DNA of 14,442 bases, from NCBI GenBank assembly GCA_902494245.1, contig CABUSR010000042.1:1-14442 (forward strand). The letters run 5' to 3'. This stretch comes from an uncultured Collinsella sp. Its GTDB lineage: Bacteria > Actinomycetota > Coriobacteriia > Coriobacteriales > Coriobacteriaceae. A program made the position numbers and the translations under genes. The notes beneath the pieces were generated by a model, which was not told the DNA's origin, did not search any database, and saw only the letters and a program-made list of their open reading frames with translations. This document shows positions 14,202-14,442 of the stretch, piece by piece (the first letter of the stretch is position 1; each line of letters starts with the position of its first letter).

Positions 14202-14406
14202 GGGCCAACCTCCTAGCAACAAAAAAGCGACTCCCCCCAAAAGAAGAGCCGCAACCAGCATATATCAGAAAAAGAACCGTTCCAACGCCAAACCGCCCTC
14301 ACAACCAAGGCGGGCAGGAGCGAAGCGACTGCCATACGGGATAGAATCCAACTGAGGTCCCGTTGTGCGGGAGCCCCGGGGAGGGCAAATATATAAGGTC
14401 GATCGC
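14202..14406. other. Hairpin-rich non-coding region upstream of the methyltransferase
   Basis: No gene is supported. Small stems include CCGCC/GGCGG (14293-14297 with 14309-14313), GGCAG/CTGCC (about 14313-14333) and GG-TCCCG/CGGGA-CC around a TTGTG loop (14356-14375), then the palindrome CCCCGGGG (14374-14381). TATATA near 14390 could be a rightward -10 box for a transcript leaving the window. On the minus strand TTGGAA and TATATG (15-bp spacing) are a weak promoter candidate for the methyltransferase. Confidence 0.35.
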
Positions 14407-14442
14407 GAGTTCCGCACGAGCCGGAGAGCACTTAATGTGCTC
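14407..14442 (+). repeat. Conserved 13-mer plus hairpin (right copy, cut by the window end)
   Basis: GAGTTCCGCACGA (14407-14419) is the reverse complement of 50-62. After 3 nt comes GGAG, the start of a hairpin whose visible core is GAGCAC-TTAAT-GTGCTC (14426-14442). If the stem continues with TCC beyond the window, its layout equals the left copy. It may be a terminator with the T-run outside the window. Confidence 0.5.

Noticed and set aside
14213..14431. Minus-strand ORF of 72 codons upstream of the methyltransferase
   Set aside because: Trp/Arg-rich composition, no ribosome binding site, and it covers hairpins and the 13-mer motif.

Overview
The window is high-GC bacterial DNA with an actinobacterial flavour. 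Gene content and order (rplM-rpsI then glmM, a lone glucose-type PTS EIIA, nagB, a giant ATPase/BTAD regulator, a tmRNA with an ALAA-ending tag) and many GC-rich hairpin terminators with short T-runs fit Coriobacteriia, and Collinsella is the best guess. That assignment is inference: no rRNA or other species marker is present.

Layout. 1-602: no gene; it holds a hairpin with a conserved 13-mer, an intrinsic terminator, a ~180-bp element with 55-bp inverted arms, and a promoter/operator. 603-2942 (+): a two-gene operon of a small membrane-anchored protein and a P1B-type metal ATPase, closed by a terminator. 3007-3441 (-): an unrecognised 144-residue helical protein, convergent with the ATPase. 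3680-4043 (+): ssrA (tmRNA) and its terminator, followed by ~230 bp of hairpins and repeats copying the tmRNA T-arm. 4404-5282 (+): a patatin-like lipid hydrolase. 5383-6394 (+): the rplM-rpsI ribosomal protein operon with a clear promoter, a short leader hairpin and a terminator. 6443-9409 (+): an amino-sugar/PTS group made of glmM, an EIIA(Glc) protein and nagB, with a long, strongly structured untranslated stretch before nagB. 9410-9797: gene-free. 9798-12797 (+): a 999-residue ATPase-BTAD transcriptional regulator. 12796-13155 (-): a YhbY-family RNA-binding protein and its terminator. 13314-14201 (-): a SAM-dependent methyltransferase. 14202-14442: gene-free and rich in hairpins, ending in a second copy of the 13-mer-plus-hairpin motif.

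How the genes relate. GlmM and NagB lie on either side of glucosamine-6-phosphate: GlmM takes its isomer towards UDP-GlcNAc and cell wall, NagB drains it to fructose-6-phosphate. EIIA between them links the group to sugar uptake. The metal ATPase operon probably responds to a metal, because an imperfect palindrome lies across its promoter. tmRNA, L13/S9 and YhbY are translation functions.

Most of the window is ordinary housekeeping sequence. The parts most worth following up are non-coding: the ~235-nt nagB leader, the tmRNA-derived repeats downstream of ssrA, the 13-mer-plus-hairpin motif at both ends, and the long inverted-repeat element. Among proteins, the ATPase with a changed transmembrane metal motif and the regulator with a reversed SARP-like domain order stand out.
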